A DNA stretch of 35,257 nt from Chloroflexota bacterium. Lineage in GTDB: Bacteria > Chloroflexota > Anaerolineae > Anaerolineales > DRMV01. Positions within the stretch are counted from its first letter, which is position 1, and every line of letters starts with the position of its first letter. The notes under the pieces were generated by a model. The model was given only the letters and a program-made list of their open reading frames with translations. It ran no database searches and had not been told where the DNA came from. Where the stretch lies: contig DRMV01000053.1 in assembly GCA_011322445.1 (NCBI GenBank), positions 1 through 35,257 of the forward strand. Direction: 5' to 3'. This document shows, piece after piece, positions 1 to 8,875 of this stretch. The position numbers were made by a program, and so were the translations under genes.

Positions 1-1
1 A

Positions 2-121
2 CGGCTCAAACGAGCCGGTGCTCGATGGACGCCATACGGGGCTGAAATGACCGCCAAAGCGCGAGCAGCCTGGTTGAGCGATGCTTGGTCTCCCACCACC
101 GGCTGGCCCCTTGCTGCCTGA
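2..121 (+). CDS. Possible C-terminal tail of a transposase (partial)
   Basis: An open frame enters from the left edge and stops at 119-121. The residues read RLKRAGARWTPYGAEM, then a stretch with KARAAWLSDAW. The pattern of Arg-Trp, Gly-Ala, then Arg-Ala and a Leu-Ser-x-x-Trp end resembles the tail of ISKra4/ISLre2-type transposases; this is recalled, not searched. The complementary frame on the minus strand is also open and could instead be the N-terminus of a divergent gene (GTG near 103, preceded by an AAGGGG-like site). Only 39 codons are visible, so the call is weak. Confidence 0.3.
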   Translation, partial: RLKRAGARWTPYGAEMTAKARAAWLSDAWSPTTGWPLAA

Positions 122-183
122 TTCTACAACTTATGAGTGCTCCCACCACCGCCACATCTCCCCCACGCCTCAGCGGATGGCGG

Positions 184-189
184 TATAAT
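184..189 (+). promoter_or_regulatory. -10 box of the fabG operon
   Basis: TATAAT at 184-189 lies 33 bp before the fabG ATG, and a strong ribosome binding site (GGAAGGAGGAG, 204-214) lies between them. No convincing -35 hexamer is seen 16-18 bp upstream. Transcription would begin near 196, which rules out the longer upstream start of the open frame at 85. Confidence 0.6.
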
Positions 190-222
190 TGCCCCATCCC
201 CTTGGAAGGAGGAGACGCACAC

Positions 223-975
223 ATGGAAGCCACCCTTTCGTTAGAAGGCAAAATTGCCGTCGTTACCGGCGCCTCACGCGGCATCGGCCGCGCCATCGCG
301 CTGGAACTGGCCCGACGCGGGGCTGCGGTAGTGGTCAATTACCATCACGCCGCCGAAAAAGCCCAGAAAGTCGTCGAAGCCATTCGCAACGCGGGGGGCC
401 AGGCCGAGGCTTTCCAGGCCAACGTGGCCGATTTCCAGCAAGCCAAAGCCCTCATCGATTTCGCCGTCAAGACCTTCGGCGGTATCCACATCCTGGTCAA
501 CAACGCCGGCATCACCCGCGACAACCTCATCATGCTGATGAAAGAAGACGACTGGGACGCCGTGCTGGCCACCAACCTGAAAGGCACCTTCAACTGCAGC
601 AAAGCCGCCGTCCGCCCCATGATGCGCAAACGCTGGGGGCGCATCATCAACATCAGTTCGGTGGCGGGGCAAATCGGCAACCCCGGGCAGACCAATTACT
701 CGGCCTCCAAAGCGGGGCAAATTGGCTTCACCAAAGCGCTGGCCCGCGAAGTCGCCAGCCGCAACATCACCGTCAACGCCATTGCCGTCGGCTACATCGA
801 AACCGATATCTGGGAAGGCGTGCCCGACGACGCTCGCGAGCAAATTTTGAACATGATTCCTTTAGGGCGCAAAGGCGAACCTGAAGAAGTGGCCTACGCA
901 GTCGCCTTCCTGGCCTCTGACCAGGCCGCGTACATCACCGGCCAGGTGTTAGGTGTCAACGGCGGGATGACATGA
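223..975 (+). CDS. fabG: 3-oxoacyl-ACP reductase, SDR family (FabG-like)
   Basis: Short-chain dehydrogenase/reductase of 250 residues, the usual FabG length. It would reduce 3-oxoacyl-ACP to 3-hydroxyacyl-ACP with NADPH in fatty acid synthesis. Visible motifs are the nucleotide-binding TGASRGIG (residues 15-22), NNAG (93-96), catalytic Ser146 in IINISS, Tyr159 and Lys163 in YSASK, and a C-terminal GQVLGVNGG. The usual Asn-Ala-x-x-Pro-Gly segment reads NAIAVGY here, so the common Pro is Val. The start at 223 is set by the strong ribosome binding site 6-9 bp upstream and by the -10 box at 184. It heads an operon with Asp23, nusB and a TatA-like gene. SDRs are hard to tell apart, so acetoacetyl-CoA reductase or another substrate is possible. 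Confidence 0.85.
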   Translation: MEATLSLEGKIAVVTGASRGIGRAIALELARRGAAVVVNYHHAAEKAQKVVEAIRNAGGQAEAFQANVADFQQAKALIDFAVKTFGGIHILVNNAGITRDNLIMLMKEDDWDAVLATNLKGTFNCSKAAVRPMMRKRWGRIINISSVAGQIGNPGQTNYSASKAGQIGFTKALAREVASRNITVNAIAVGYIETDIWEGVPDDAREQILNMIPLGRKGEPEEVAYAVAFLASDQAAYITGQVLGVNGGMT

Positions 976-1001
976 CCAACCCACCGCTCAAGGAGCCTGC
1001 A

Positions 1002-1346
1002 ATGACCGAAGAGACCACTCCCGGAACCACGACCATTTCCCCCGAAGTGCTGGTTGCCATCGCCCGCCTGGAAGCCCTCAAAGTGCCGGGCGTGCATGCA
1101 CTGGCACCGGTGCCCGGCGGCGTCAACCGCCTGTTTCGCCGGGGTGCTGACGAAGGCGTGCAAATCGAAATCGCCGACGGCGTGGTCGATGCCGACCTGT
1201 ACGTCGTGCTGGAAGGGAACGTCAACCTGCGGCGCGTCAGCCGTGAAATTCAAAAAGCCGTGGCGCGCGCGATCTCCGAAATGGTCGGCATGACCGTCGG
1301 CCACATCAACGTCCACATCGAAGACATCCACTACCCCGAAGGCTAA
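1002..1346 (+). CDS. Asp23/Gls24 family protein
   Basis: Small 114-residue protein of the Asp23/Gls24 (DUF322) family. The signature is [20 protein letters not shown] near the N-terminus, followed by a V-rich strand, [14 protein letters not shown] and [11 protein letters not shown] at the end. In Firmicutes such proteins are linked to envelope stress or membrane-associated assemblies, and one (YqhY) sits directly upstream of nusB, as here. The open frame begins at 972, overlapping the fabG stop, but ATG 1002 has AAGGAG at 990-995 with 6 bp spacing and is preferred. Function in Chloroflexota is not established. Confidence 0.85.
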   Translation: MTEETTPGTTTISPEVLVAIARLEALKVPGVHALAPVPGGVNRLFRRGADEGVQIEIADGVVDADLYVVLEGNVNLRRVSREIQKAVARAISEMVGMTVGHINVHIEDIHYPEG

Positions 1347-1356
1347 AACTTTTCCC

Positions 1357-1824
1357 ATGAAGGCACGCACTCGCGCCCGCAGCATAGCCCTTCAGGTACT
1401 TTACGAAGTTGACCTCACCGGCCACCCCCCCGGCACCGTGCTGCGCCACAGGCTGGAAGAAACGCCCCTTGCCAACGACCGCCTGGAAGCCTTTGTGCGC
1501 CGGCTGGTGTTCGGGGTGGTGCCGTTGCGCCCCTACCTCGACAAGCACATTGCCCGCTATGCCCCCGAATGGCCGGTGGAACAAATTGCCCCCATTGATC
1601 GCAACATTTTGCGCATCGCCCTTTGGGAAATGGCCTTAGACGACGAAACGCCCCTCAAAGTCGCCATCAACGAAGCAGTCGAACTCGCCAAAACCTACGG
1701 CTCCGATAGTTCGCCGCGCTTCATCAATGGTGTGCTGGGCAGCCTGGCAGAACACGCCAACGACGTCCGCCAGGCCCTGCAGCAAGCGGCAAAAACCGTA
1801 AATTCCACACAGGCAGACCGATGA
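1357..1824 (+). CDS. nusB: Transcription antitermination factor NusB
   Basis: 155 residues, typical for NusB. It is an all-helical RNA-binding protein that, with NusE (S10), binds boxA RNA and supports antitermination of rRNA operons. The N-terminal [17 protein letters not shown] and C-terminal helices with [13 protein letters not shown] and [14 protein letters not shown] are family hallmarks. It starts 10 bp after the Asp23 gene. Its TGA overlaps the ATG of the TatA-like gene (ATGA at 1821), indicating translational coupling in one operon. Confidence 0.93.
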   Translation: MKARTRARSIALQVLYEVDLTGHPPGTVLRHRLEETPLANDRLEAFVRRLVFGVVPLRPYLDKHIARYAPEWPVEQIAPIDRNILRIALWEMALDDETPLKVAINEAVELAKTYGSDSSPRFINGVLGSLAEHANDVRQALQQAAKTVNSTQADR

Positions 1825-2228
1825 ATTTCTTGGGTGTTGGGCCGCTGGAATTGCTGGTGGTGCTGGTGATTGCGCTGCTGGTCGTCGGCCCTAACGACCT
1901 GGTGGCTTTTGCCCGGCGGATGGGGAAATGGCTGCGCAAGTTGCGCCACACCGAAGCCTGGCAAGGGGTCGTGCGCGCCTCGTGGGAATTGCAGCACTGG
2001 CAAGAACGCCTGTGGGAAGAAACCGGGCTGCGCGACATCCGGCTGCGGCGGCCCGAAGAATCGATCTGGCACGCCCAGGCGCCGTGGCTTACCCCACCCC
2101 CGGAAAACCCACCTTCCAACGCGCCGGAAAGCCCGACGGCTGCTCCCCCTTCCAGCGCTCCCCCAACAGAGGCCCCACAGCCCGGCGACGAGACGCCTTC
2201 CCCTCCGTCCGCCAACAGCCGCCTCTAA
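1821..2228 (+). CDS. TatA/TatB-family translocase subunit
   Basis: 135-residue protein with the Tat A/B layout: a short N-terminal membrane segment (residues 4-23) starting with the Gly-Pro-x-Glu-Leu motif of TatA/B ([10 protein letters not shown]), a Gly-Pro hinge at about 23-24, and an amphipathic helix ([13 protein letters not shown]). The remainder is charged, then Pro/Ser/Ala-rich from about residue 90. TatA/B proteins form the twin-arginine pathway that exports folded proteins. No TatC is seen in this window. The long Pro-rich tail favours TatB over TatA, but assignment between them is uncertain. The start overlaps the nusB stop by 4 bp. Confidence 0.75.
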   Translation: MNFLGVGPLELLVVLVIALLVVGPNDLVAFARRMGKWLRKLRHTEAWQGVVRASWELQHWQERLWEETGLRDIRLRRPEESIWHAQAPWLTPPPENPPSNAPESPTAAPPSSAPPTEAPQPGDETPSPPSANSRL

Positions 2229-2234
2229 CCTGCT

Positions 2235-2996
2235 GTGCCCCTTCCGGCCTTGACCTCACCCCCAACCTCTCCCACCGAAACCATTGTTTTTGCCACCGCC
2301 CCGCGCGGGCCACGCGCCTGGGGGTATTTTGCCCTGCTGGCCGCAGCGCCAGTGGCAGCCGCGGCCTACGCAGCCTGGCTGAGCATTTATGCCTACACCC
2401 ACTACGGCCCAGTGGCAGCGTGGTATCGCCCGCGCCCTTACTGGTTGCTGGCTATTGTGCTTGCCGCGGTGTCGCTGCTGTTGGCTCTGCAAGCGCGCTG
2501 GCGACGGCAAACTCACCTTCGGATGGGGCCAACCGGCTTCACCCTCCGGCTGGCGCCCCGTCCTCCCGTCTCGCTGCTGTGGCGCGATGTGGTCGGCATC
2601 GAAACACGCTTTAGCCGCTCCATATTCGGACACATGCACGGCGTCATCGTGCTCCACCTGCGCGACGGCAGCCGGTTACGCCTCGACGGGCGCTTCCCCA
2701 ACCTGCCGGGGCTGGCCCGCCGCTTGCAACGCCATCTTTACGCCGACCAGCTTCCCGCCCTCCGCCGCCGCTGGGCAGCAGGCCAGCCTCTCGATTTCGG
2801 CATCCTCCAAATCGACCGCCACGGCCTGACCGTGAGGCAGCGTGCCTTCCCCTGGCATAGCATCGCCCGAATCGAAATGCGGGGCGGTCGCCTCGTGATA
2901 GAATTGAACTCAGGCAAACCCCTTATCCTCTCTCTCCGCCGCCTGCGCAATCCCGACATCTTGCTCTGGTGGCTGCATGACGAGGCCAAACGATGA
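2235..2996 (+). CDS. Membrane protein with PH-like domain (uncharacterised)
   Basis: 253 residues with a GTG start 6 bp after the previous stop and no clear ribosome binding site, so the start is uncertain; there is no ATG before the second half. Two hydrophobic segments lie at about 28-52 and 67-87. After them comes a beta-rich soluble part containing repeated strands such as MGPTGFTLRL, VIVLHLRDGSRLRLDG and LVIELNSGKPLILSLRRL. This resembles bacterial PH-like membrane proteins (DUF6585-type), from memory only. It is tightly placed between the TatA-like gene and a large lipoprotein, with its stop overlapping the next start (ATGA at 2993). Function unknown. Confidence 0.7.
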   Translation: MPLPALTSPPTSPTETIVFATAPRGPRAWGYFALLAAAPVAAAAYAAWLSIYAYTHYGPVAAWYRPRPYWLLAIVLAAVSLLLALQARWRRQTHLRMGPTGFTLRLAPRPPVSLLWRDVVGIETRFSRSIFGHMHGVIVLHLRDGSRLRLDGRFPNLPGLARRLQRHLYADQLPALRRRWAAGQPLDFGILQIDRHGLTVRQRAFPWHSIARIEMRGGRLVIELNSGKPLILSLRRLRNPDILLWWLHDEAKR

Positions 2997-5443
2997 AAAC
3001 CTCCTTGTGGCGCTGGGGGCGTTACGCCACCCTTGCCTTCGTTTCACTGACCATCTTTGCCTGCGCACTGCCACGCAGCCTTCCCGCACCGTTGCCACAG
3101 CCCACCCCGACGGTTGGCATGCTCAAAGCCACCCCCACGCCGCTGCCGCAGGTCCCCGTAACCTTCCGGGTGCGCGTGCCGCAAGCCACCGGGCAAGTGG
3201 TGCTGGCTGTGCTCAACGAAGTGACCGGCATCAACATCGCGCCACAACGCTACCCCATGAAACGCGTGGGCAACGACCTCTACGAAGCCGAAGTGCCCGC
3301 CACTGTGGGATCGGTGCTGAAGTATCGCTATGAACGCCACACGAACAACAACCAGATCGCTTTGGAAGCCCTGGTTTCCGGGCAACTGGTGCGCTACCGC
3401 CTGCTGCGGGTTGACGGCCCAATGCGCAACGACGACATCGTCGCCCGCTGGAACGACACCCTCTATCGCGGGACCGTAGGGCGCATCGCGGGGAAAGTCA
3501 CTGACGACGCCGGCCACCCCCTTGCCGACATCCTGGTCAGCGCCGCAGGGGCATGGACGTTCACCCTGGCCGATGGCTCCTACCTGCTGGAAGGCCTGCC
3601 CCCCGGGGAACACACGCTGGTCGCCTATGCCCTTGATGGACGATATCGCACCTTCCAGCAACGGGCGCGCGTCGGGGCCGGCGCCAGCACCCCTGCTCCC
3701 ATCCAGATGGCAGCCGCGCCTCTGGTCAACGTCACCTTCCACGTCATCGTGCCTTCCGATACCATTGCTGGCGCACCAGTGCGGCTGGCGGGCAACCTTT
3801 ACACCCTGGGGAACACTTTCGCCGACCTGGGCGGTGGCCTGAGCACCCTCGCCAACCGGATGCCCGTGCTGAAACAAACCGGCAGCCGCCAATATACTCT
3901 CACATTGCAACTGCCTGTCGGCGCCGACGTGCGCTACACTTTCACCTTAGGCGATGGCTACTGGAACGCCGAGCACGATAGTGCGGGCCGCTTCGTCACG
4001 CGCCAGCTCATTGTGCCACCCCACGACACAGAAATCAACGACGTTGTCGAAACCTGGGCCAGCGGGCCAATGCGCGCCATCTGGTTCATTGCCACCGTGC
4101 CGCCCGATACGCCCGCTGGCGATACGGTCGACCTGCAACTCAACCCGGCCGTCTGGACACCGCCGTTGCCCATGTGGCCACTCGGGGATGGCAAATGGGG
4201 CTACTTGCTAAGCAGCCCCACCGGGCCTTCCGAACTTGGCTACCGGTATTGCCGCGCCGAACAATGCGGCGTCAGTGACGAAGCCGAATTCGCAGGCCAG
4301 GGCAAGCGCGGGCGGCTGTTCGGCTTCACCCACGTCCCCCAGCAACTGGAAGACAGCGTCCAGTGGCAATGGTGGGGGCAGCCCACAGCGGCTTCCACAC
4401 CCCAGGGGAAACCCCAACCGCGAGAAGGGGCTTTCTGGCAAGGCGTTGCGCTGATGCCCGCTTACCGGCCAGCATGGCAGCCTTATATGGGGCGCACATT
4501 CGCTGAAATCCGCCGCCTGCACGCCCACTGGGTCATCCTCACCCCCACCTGGGCGGTAACCGCCACCACCCCACCGTTGTGGGAACCCCGCCCCGGCACC
4601 GACCCGCTGGTCACCGACCTGCTCGCGATGGCCGATGCCGCCCACAACAGCGGCATGAACATAGCCCTCTTTCCACAAGTGCGCCAGCCGGCAACCGGCC
4701 TAAAGTGGTGGCAGCAACCCCACGATTTCGCCTGGTGGGTTTCGTGGTTCGACCGCTACACAGCCTTTACCCACCATTTCGCCATCCTGGCGCAACGCAG
4801 CCACGCCGGCGCGTTAGTGTTGGGCGGGGAGTGGGTCACGCCTGCCGTCAAAAATGCACTGCCCGATGGCTCAGCCGCTGGCGCCCCGGCCGACCTCGCG
4901 TCCCGCTGGCACGCCGTCTTTGCCACAGCACGCCAAAATTACCACGGCCCCATCTACTGGGCCATGCCGCTGGAAGACCTCCACGCCCCGCCTGCCTTCC
5001 TGGACGCAGCAGATGGCATCTATCTGCTCTGGCATCCTGACCTGGGCACTGATCCTGCCCAATGGCAAGCCACCACCGCTTCGCTGCTCGACACCAAGGT
5101 CAAACCCTTTGCCAAGGCTTTCCACAAGCCTATCGTGCTCGTGGTGGCTTACCCCTCTGCCCAAAAGGCACAGGGCGGCTGCTTGCCGCTGCAAGGGCAA
5201 TGCCTTCCGCAACAGGCCCTTTTCCCGGAAACCGCAACGGCGCACCAAACAGCGGTAAACTTAGAGCGCCAGACGCAAGCCTACGCCGCCCTGTTGGCTG
5301 CCATCAATGCACGACCGTGGATTAGCGGCATCATCACCGCCGACTATTACCCCCCGGCAGCATTACAAGGCCCTTCGGCCTCAGTGCACGGCAAACCGGC
5401 CGCCGCTGTTTTAGGCTGGTGGTTTGCCCATTGGGCCCCCTAA
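2993..5443 (+). CDS. Large lipoprotein with beta-sandwich domains and a glycosidase-like barrel
   Basis: 816 residues. A signal peptide ends in a lipobox (LTIFAC, Cys24), so the protein is probably membrane-anchored. A Pro/Thr linker follows. Then come a beta-sandwich resembling a starch-binding module (about 55-115), a carboxypeptidase-regulatory-like beta domain (about 160-232, with GKVTDDAGHPLADILVSAAG), and two further beta-sandwich modules (about 240-350 and 355-430). The last 330 residues look like a TIM barrel related to the GH113-type family; the end (ARPWISGIITADYYPPAA, then GWWF) is typical of that group. Substrate unknown and the catalytic acids cannot be assigned with confidence. 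Likely a cell-surface carbohydrate-binding or hydrolysing protein. It overlaps the preceding gene by 4 bp. Confidence 0.7.
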   Translation: MKTSLWRWGRYATLAFVSLTIFACALPRSLPAPLPQPTPTVGMLKATPTPLPQVPVTFRVRVPQATGQVVLAVLNEVTGINIAPQRYPMKRVGNDLYEAEVPATVGSVLKYRYERHTNNNQIALEALVSGQLVRYRLLRVDGPMRNDDIVARWNDTLYRGTVGRIAGKVTDDAGHPLADILVSAAGAWTFTLADGSYLLEGLPPGEHTLVAYALDGRYRTFQQRARVGAGASTPAPIQMAAAPLVNVTFHVIVPSDTIAGAPVRLAGNLYTLGNTFADLGGGLSTLANRMPVLKQTGSRQYTLTLQLPVGADVRYTFTLGDGYWNAEHDSAGRFVTRQLIVPPHDTEINDVVETWASGPMRAIWFIATVPPDTPAGDTVDLQLNPAVWTPPLPMWPLGDGKWGYLLSSPTGPSELGYRYCRAEQCGVSDEAEFAGQGKRGRLFGFTHVPQQLEDSVQWQWWGQPTAASTPQGKPQPREGAFWQGVALMPAYRPAWQPYMGRTFAEIRRLHAHWVILTPTWAVTATTPPLWEPRPGTDPLVTDLLAMADAAHNSGMNIALFPQVRQPATGLKWWQQPHDFAWWVSWFDRYTAFTHHFAILAQRSHAGALVLGGEWVTPAVKNALPDGSAAGAPADLASRWHAVFATARQNYHGPIYWAMPLEDLHAPPAFLDAADGIYLLWHPDLGTDPAQWQATTASLLDTKVKPFAKAFHKPIVLVVAYPSAQKAQGGCLPLQGQCLPQQALFPETATAHQTAVNLERQTQAYAALLAAINARPWISGIITADYYPPAALQGPSASVHGKPAAAVLGWWFAHWAP

Positions 5444-5491
5444 CCCCTTCCCTACCTCCAATCCCTGCTCTGCTACGACCGACGCCTCATC

Positions 5492-6406
5492 ATGTCTCTG
5501 GAAATTCACACAACCATCGTCATCGCAACCTGGCTGGCCGCCCTTGGTGCGGTCGTCAGCCTGCTGAGCAGCATCCGCGCCTTCCGTACCGCTCGCAGGC
5601 TACCCTTCTTCCGCATGCGGCGCGCCCGCCTTCTCACCGGCTGGAAACTACTCTTTGCTGCGGCAGGGCTGAGCCTGCTCAGCGTGGCACTGCCGCATAC
5701 CGAGCCGGTGGTGTACCACTTCTACCGCCCTTCCCCCACTCCCACGCTGACCCCCACCATCACGCCTACCCCCACCATGACGCCCATTCCCAGCGTCACA
5801 CCTACCCCCACCGTCACACCTACCCTGCTGGCAACTTACACCCCTACCCCCACGCCCACGCCCTACATCCCCCTGGCGATTGCGGCAAAATTTACAGCCT
5901 CCGTCACCCCCAACCCCGACACCGTGTTTAGTCCCCTGGTATTTACCCAAGGGCTGGATTTGCACAATTACAAGCCTTTACACCCTGGCACCGTTTTCAA
6001 AAACCCGGTAGGGCATCTCTATGCAGTGTTCACCTATGACAAAATGGACAAGGGCGTGCAATGGACAGCCATCTGGTATCGAAACGGGGAAATCGTGCAT
6101 TTCGAAACCAAAGCATGGACGGCCTCACGCGGCGGCTACGGCTTTACCGACTGGAACCCACCTCCCTCGGAATGGCTCCCTGGCACTTATCAGGTGGTCA
6201 TTTTCGTGGGGCAACAGTGGAAAGTCAGCGGCACCTTCACCGTTGAAGGCGAACCGCCCACGCCGGCACCGACGGCGACGCCTACCTCCACTTTTCTGTT
6301 CTCGCCCACGCCCTCACTGACGCCCACCCCGACGCCGACGTTTACACCAACACCAACCCGCACACCTTACCGTTCTCCCACACCTTCCCCCACAACATCG
6401 CCGTAA
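5492..6406 (+). CDS. Membrane protein with TP-rich linkers and one beta domain (uncharacterised)
   Basis: 304 residues. Two hydrophobic segments (about 8-28 and 50-66) are separated by a basic loop rich in Arg. A long Thr-Pro linker (about 78-125) leads to a compact beta domain of about 110 residues containing TYDKMDKGVQWTAIWYRNGE and WLPGTYQVVIFVGQQWKVSG, which looks Ig-like. A second TP-rich tail ends the protein. It is probably anchored in the membrane with the beta domain outside. The function is unknown; it is the last gene of the rightward operon and is followed by a hairpin. Confidence 0.7.
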   Translation: MSLEIHTTIVIATWLAALGAVVSLLSSIRAFRTARRLPFFRMRRARLLTGWKLLFAAAGLSLLSVALPHTEPVVYHFYRPSPTPTLTPTITPTPTMTPIPSVTPTPTVTPTLLATYTPTPTPTPYIPLAIAAKFTASVTPNPDTVFSPLVFTQGLDLHNYKPLHPGTVFKNPVGHLYAVFTYDKMDKGVQWTAIWYRNGEIVHFETKAWTASRGGYGFTDWNPPPSEWLPGTYQVVIFVGQQWKVSGTFTVEGEPPTPAPTATPTSTFLFSPTPSLTPTPTPTFTPTPTRTPYRSPTPSPTTSP

Positions 6407-6427
6407 CCTTTTTATGGGTTTTCCAAA

Positions 6428-6457
6428 AACGCCCCGCTGTATTCTCAGCGGGGCGTT
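6428..6457. terminator. Shared terminator between convergent genes
   Basis: Perfect 12-bp stem (AACGCCCCGCTG with its complement) and a 6-nt loop lie between two convergent genes. On the minus strand the stem is followed by GTTTTTGG, so it fits an intrinsic terminator for apgM best. On the plus strand only two T residues follow. Confidence 0.8.
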
Positions 6458-6483
6458 CACACGTGGCGGCAGAAAATCAAGCC

Positions 6484-7698
6484 TCACGCGCCAAACTTCT
6501 CCAGCCGACCGGCATGAGCAAGCGCCAACGGCATCGCGTCATGCGCCTGGAAAGTGCCCAGACCACCCTGAGCGCAGGCGGTTTCCCCAAAGCGGGTTTG
6601 GGCATCAGGGCGGACGGTTTCCGGCGCCCACATCAAGAAAGGCACCGGGTGCCAGGAGTGGGAACGCAATTTCGCAGGCGTAGAATGGTCGCCCGTAATC
6701 ATCAGCACATCGGGTTTGAGCGCCAGCAGTTTGGGCAAGGCGGCATCCACACCTTCGATGATGTGTGCTTTGCCTTCGAAATCGCCATCTTCGCCTTTGC
6801 TATCGGTCTTCTTGATGTGGACGAAGAAAAAGTCATATTCATCCCAATATTGAGCCACTGCGGCGAACTCATCTTCCGGGTGCTCTCCCTCGAAGGTCAG
6901 AACATCCATACCCACCAGCCGCGCCACCCCTTTATACATGGGATAGACCGCAACGCAGGCCGCTTTCAAGCCATAAGAGGGGTCGAATTTGGGCAATTCG
7001 GGATCGGTAGCGAAGCCGCGCAGGGTCACGCCGTTGGCGCGCGGCTGGTCGGCCAGGGCACGACGGGCTTCCGCGATCCACTGGTTGAAGAGTTCCGCGG
7101 TGCGGCGGGCGGCGGGGTCGCCTGTGCGCGGGCGCACGGGCAGCGGGGGCACGCCGGTTTTCTGCGGGTCGGTGTCTTCCAGGTCGGCAGAAAGCCCCTC
7201 CCCGCGCATCACCACCACAAAGCGGTATTCCTTGACCTGCCGCACTTCCACTTCCACCCCCGGAATGCGGATTTGTGCCAGTTTTTCCACCAGCGGCGCA
7301 GACTCTTCACTGGGAATGCGTCCGGCGCGGCGGTCGACGATGTTGCCATCAGCATCGAGGGTACAGAAATTACCACGCGCGGCCACGTCGCCAGGGCGGA
7401 TTTCCATCCCCACCCCCAGCGCCGAGAGCACCCCGCGCCCCACCGGGTGGTGCAGCGGGTCATAGCCAAACAGCGCGAGGTGCGCCGGCCCCGAGCCGGG
7501 GGTAATGCCAGGGCGAATAGGAATCGTCTGACCCAATGTGCCTTCAGCAGCCAGACGGTCCATGTTCGGCGTGCGGGCAAATTCCAGTTCGGTCGGCCCA
7601 CCGGCTTCCAGCGGCAGGCCCCCCAAACCATCCATCACCAGCAGCACAATTTTCTTGCTGTTGGGCTGCAACAAAGGGGGAATGTAGTCAAAAGGCAT
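6484..7698 (-). CDS. apgM: 2,3-bisphosphoglycerate-independent phosphoglycerate mutase, archaeal type
   Basis: 404 residues, alkaline-phosphatase superfamily, ApgM branch. It interconverts 3- and 2-phosphoglycerate in glycolysis and gluconeogenesis. Visible metal and active-site motifs are VMDGLGG (Asp23), GSGPAHLALFGYDP (Ser69, the phosphorylated nucleophile), HIKKTDSKGEDGDFEGK, TGDHSTPA and HSWHPVP. The start at 7698 has GAGGAG about 5 bp upstream. It follows the UgpC-like ATPase gene by only 12 bp and is probably cotranscribed with it, an unusual pairing with no obvious functional link. Confidence 0.92.
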   Translation of the reverse strand: MPFDYIPPLLQPNSKKIVLLVMDGLGGLPLEAGGPTELEFARTPNMDRLAAEGTLGQTIPIRPGITPGSGPAHLALFGYDPLHHPVGRGVLSALGVGMEIRPGDVAARGNFCTLDADGNIVDRRAGRIPSEESAPLVEKLAQIRIPGVEVEVRQVKEYRFVVVMRGEGLSADLEDTDPQKTGVPPLPVRPRTGDPAARRTAELFNQWIAEARRALADQPRANGVTLRGFATDPELPKFDPSYGLKAACVAVYPMYKGVARLVGMDVLTFEGEHPEDEFAAVAQYWDEYDFFFVHIKKTDSKGEDGDFEGKAHIIEGVDAALPKLLALKPDVLMITGDHSTPAKLRSHSWHPVPFLMWAPETVRPDAQTRFGETACAQGGLGTFQAHDAMPLALAHAGRLEKFGA

Positions 7699-7710
7699 AA
7701 GGCTCCTCGA

Positions 7711-8811
7711 TTAGCGAATGGCCTTTTCGGTTTCGGGGTCGAAAAGGTGCATTTGCTCCATGTCGAACACGACTTGTGCTTTCGTGTTCATGCGATAGTT
7801 CGCGCGCGGGTCAACCCGCGCCACAAAAGGCGTGTTCCCCGCCCGCATGTAAACAAAGGTTTCATTGCCCATCAACTCGGTCACTTCCACATCGCCTTCC
7901 ACAGGCTGGGGCTTAATGCCCGGCGGCGTAAAGTTCGGCGCGTGAATATGTTCCGGCCGAATACCAAAGATCACCGGCCGCCCCACGTATTCACGATAGA
8001 TTTCCTTGCGGTCGTCGGGCACCTGCACCTGGAAAGCATCGGTCTCGACGTAGAAATGGCCGTCCGACTGGCGCAGATGGCCGTGGAAGAAATTCATCGC
8101 CGGTGAACCGATGAAACCTGCAACAAACATATTCGCCGGGCGCTCGTAAAGCGCCTGGGGCGTGTCGATTTGCTGCAATACGCCGTGGTTGATGACCGCA
8201 ATCCGGTCAGCCATCGTCATGGCTTCCACCTGGTCGTGGGTCACATAGATAAAAGTGGTCTGCAGGCGCTTGTGCAGCTTGGAAATCTCGGTGCGGGTTT
8301 GCACACGCAGTTTGGCATCGAGGTTCGAAAGCGGCTCGTCGAAGAGAAACACTTTGGGGTTGCGGACAATGGCGCGCCCCACAGCCACACGCTGGCGCTG
8401 ACCACCGGAAAGCTGCCGCGGCTTACGATCCAATAATTGCTCAATCCCTAAAATTTCTGCGGCCTCTTGCACACGGCGCTTGATTTCATCTTTGGGCACC
8501 TTCCGCAGTTTCAGGCCAAAGGCCATATTTTCGTACACGGTCATGTGCGGGTAAAGCGCATAAGACTGGAACACCATCGCGATGTCGCGATCTTTGGGCG
8601 GCACGTCGTTGACCACCTGGTCGCCAATCAAAATACGCCCTTCCGTCACCTCTTCCAGCCCCGCGAGGCAGCGCAAAGCCGTGGTTTTGCCACAGCCGGA
8701 AGGCCCTACCAGCACAAGGAATTCCTTATCTTCCACATGAATGTTGAGGTCATTGAGAGCGGTAACGTTGCCGAAACGCTTTGTGACGTGTTCATAAGTA
8801 ACACTGGCCAT
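7711..8811 (-). CDS. ugpC: Sugar ABC transporter ATPase, MsmX/UgpC type
   Basis: 366 residues, full length for the MalK/UgpC/MsmX class that powers carbohydrate importers. Walker A is GPSGCGKTT (about 36-44), the Q-loop is in MVFQSYALYPHMTV, the signature is LSGGQRQR, Walker B is FLFDEPLSNLD, and the switch His is in YVTHD. The C-terminal third is the TOBE/OB-fold regulatory domain with FGIRPEHI. No permease or substrate-binding protein lies nearby, so it may serve several importers encoded elsewhere, as MsmX does in Bacillus. A good ribosome binding site (AGGAGA) lies before ATG 8811. Confidence 0.9.
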   Translation of the reverse strand: MASVTYEHVTKRFGNVTALNDLNIHVEDKEFLVLVGPSGCGKTTALRCLAGLEEVTEGRILIGDQVVNDVPPKDRDIAMVFQSYALYPHMTVYENMAFGLKLRKVPKDEIKRRVQEAAEILGIEQLLDRKPRQLSGGQRQRVAVGRAIVRNPKVFLFDEPLSNLDAKLRVQTRTEISKLHKRLQTTFIYVTHDQVEAMTMADRIAVINHGVLQQIDTPQALYERPANMFVAGFIGSPAMNFFHGHLRQSDGHFYVETDAFQVQVPDDRKEIYREYVGRPVIFGIRPEHIHAPNFTPPGIKPQPVEGDVEVTELMGNETFVYMRAGNTPFVARVDPRANYRMNTKAQVVFDMEQMHLFDPETEKAIR

Positions 8812-8864
8812 AAGAATCTCCTGACAATGAGAAATAAGGAAACAGAGCCCGCTTCTTTTTCAAT

Positions 8865-8870
8865 ATTATA
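8865..8870 (-). promoter_or_regulatory. -10 box of the ugpC-apgM unit
   Basis: TATAAT on the minus strand, about 54 bp before the ugpC start, with a weak -35 (TTGGGC) 18 bp further upstream inside the end of the GH5-like gene. This gives ugpC-apgM their own promoter. The spacer contains a small palindrome (CATCATCCCTGATG) that could be an operator, but this is speculative. Confidence 0.6.
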
Positions 8871-8875
8871 CCCCA

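Noticed and set aside
6463-8106. 547-codon plus-strand open frame opposite apgM and ugpC
   Set aside because: It is the complement of two clear genes, rich in His/Arg/Gln as antisense frames of GC-rich genes are, and has no family features.
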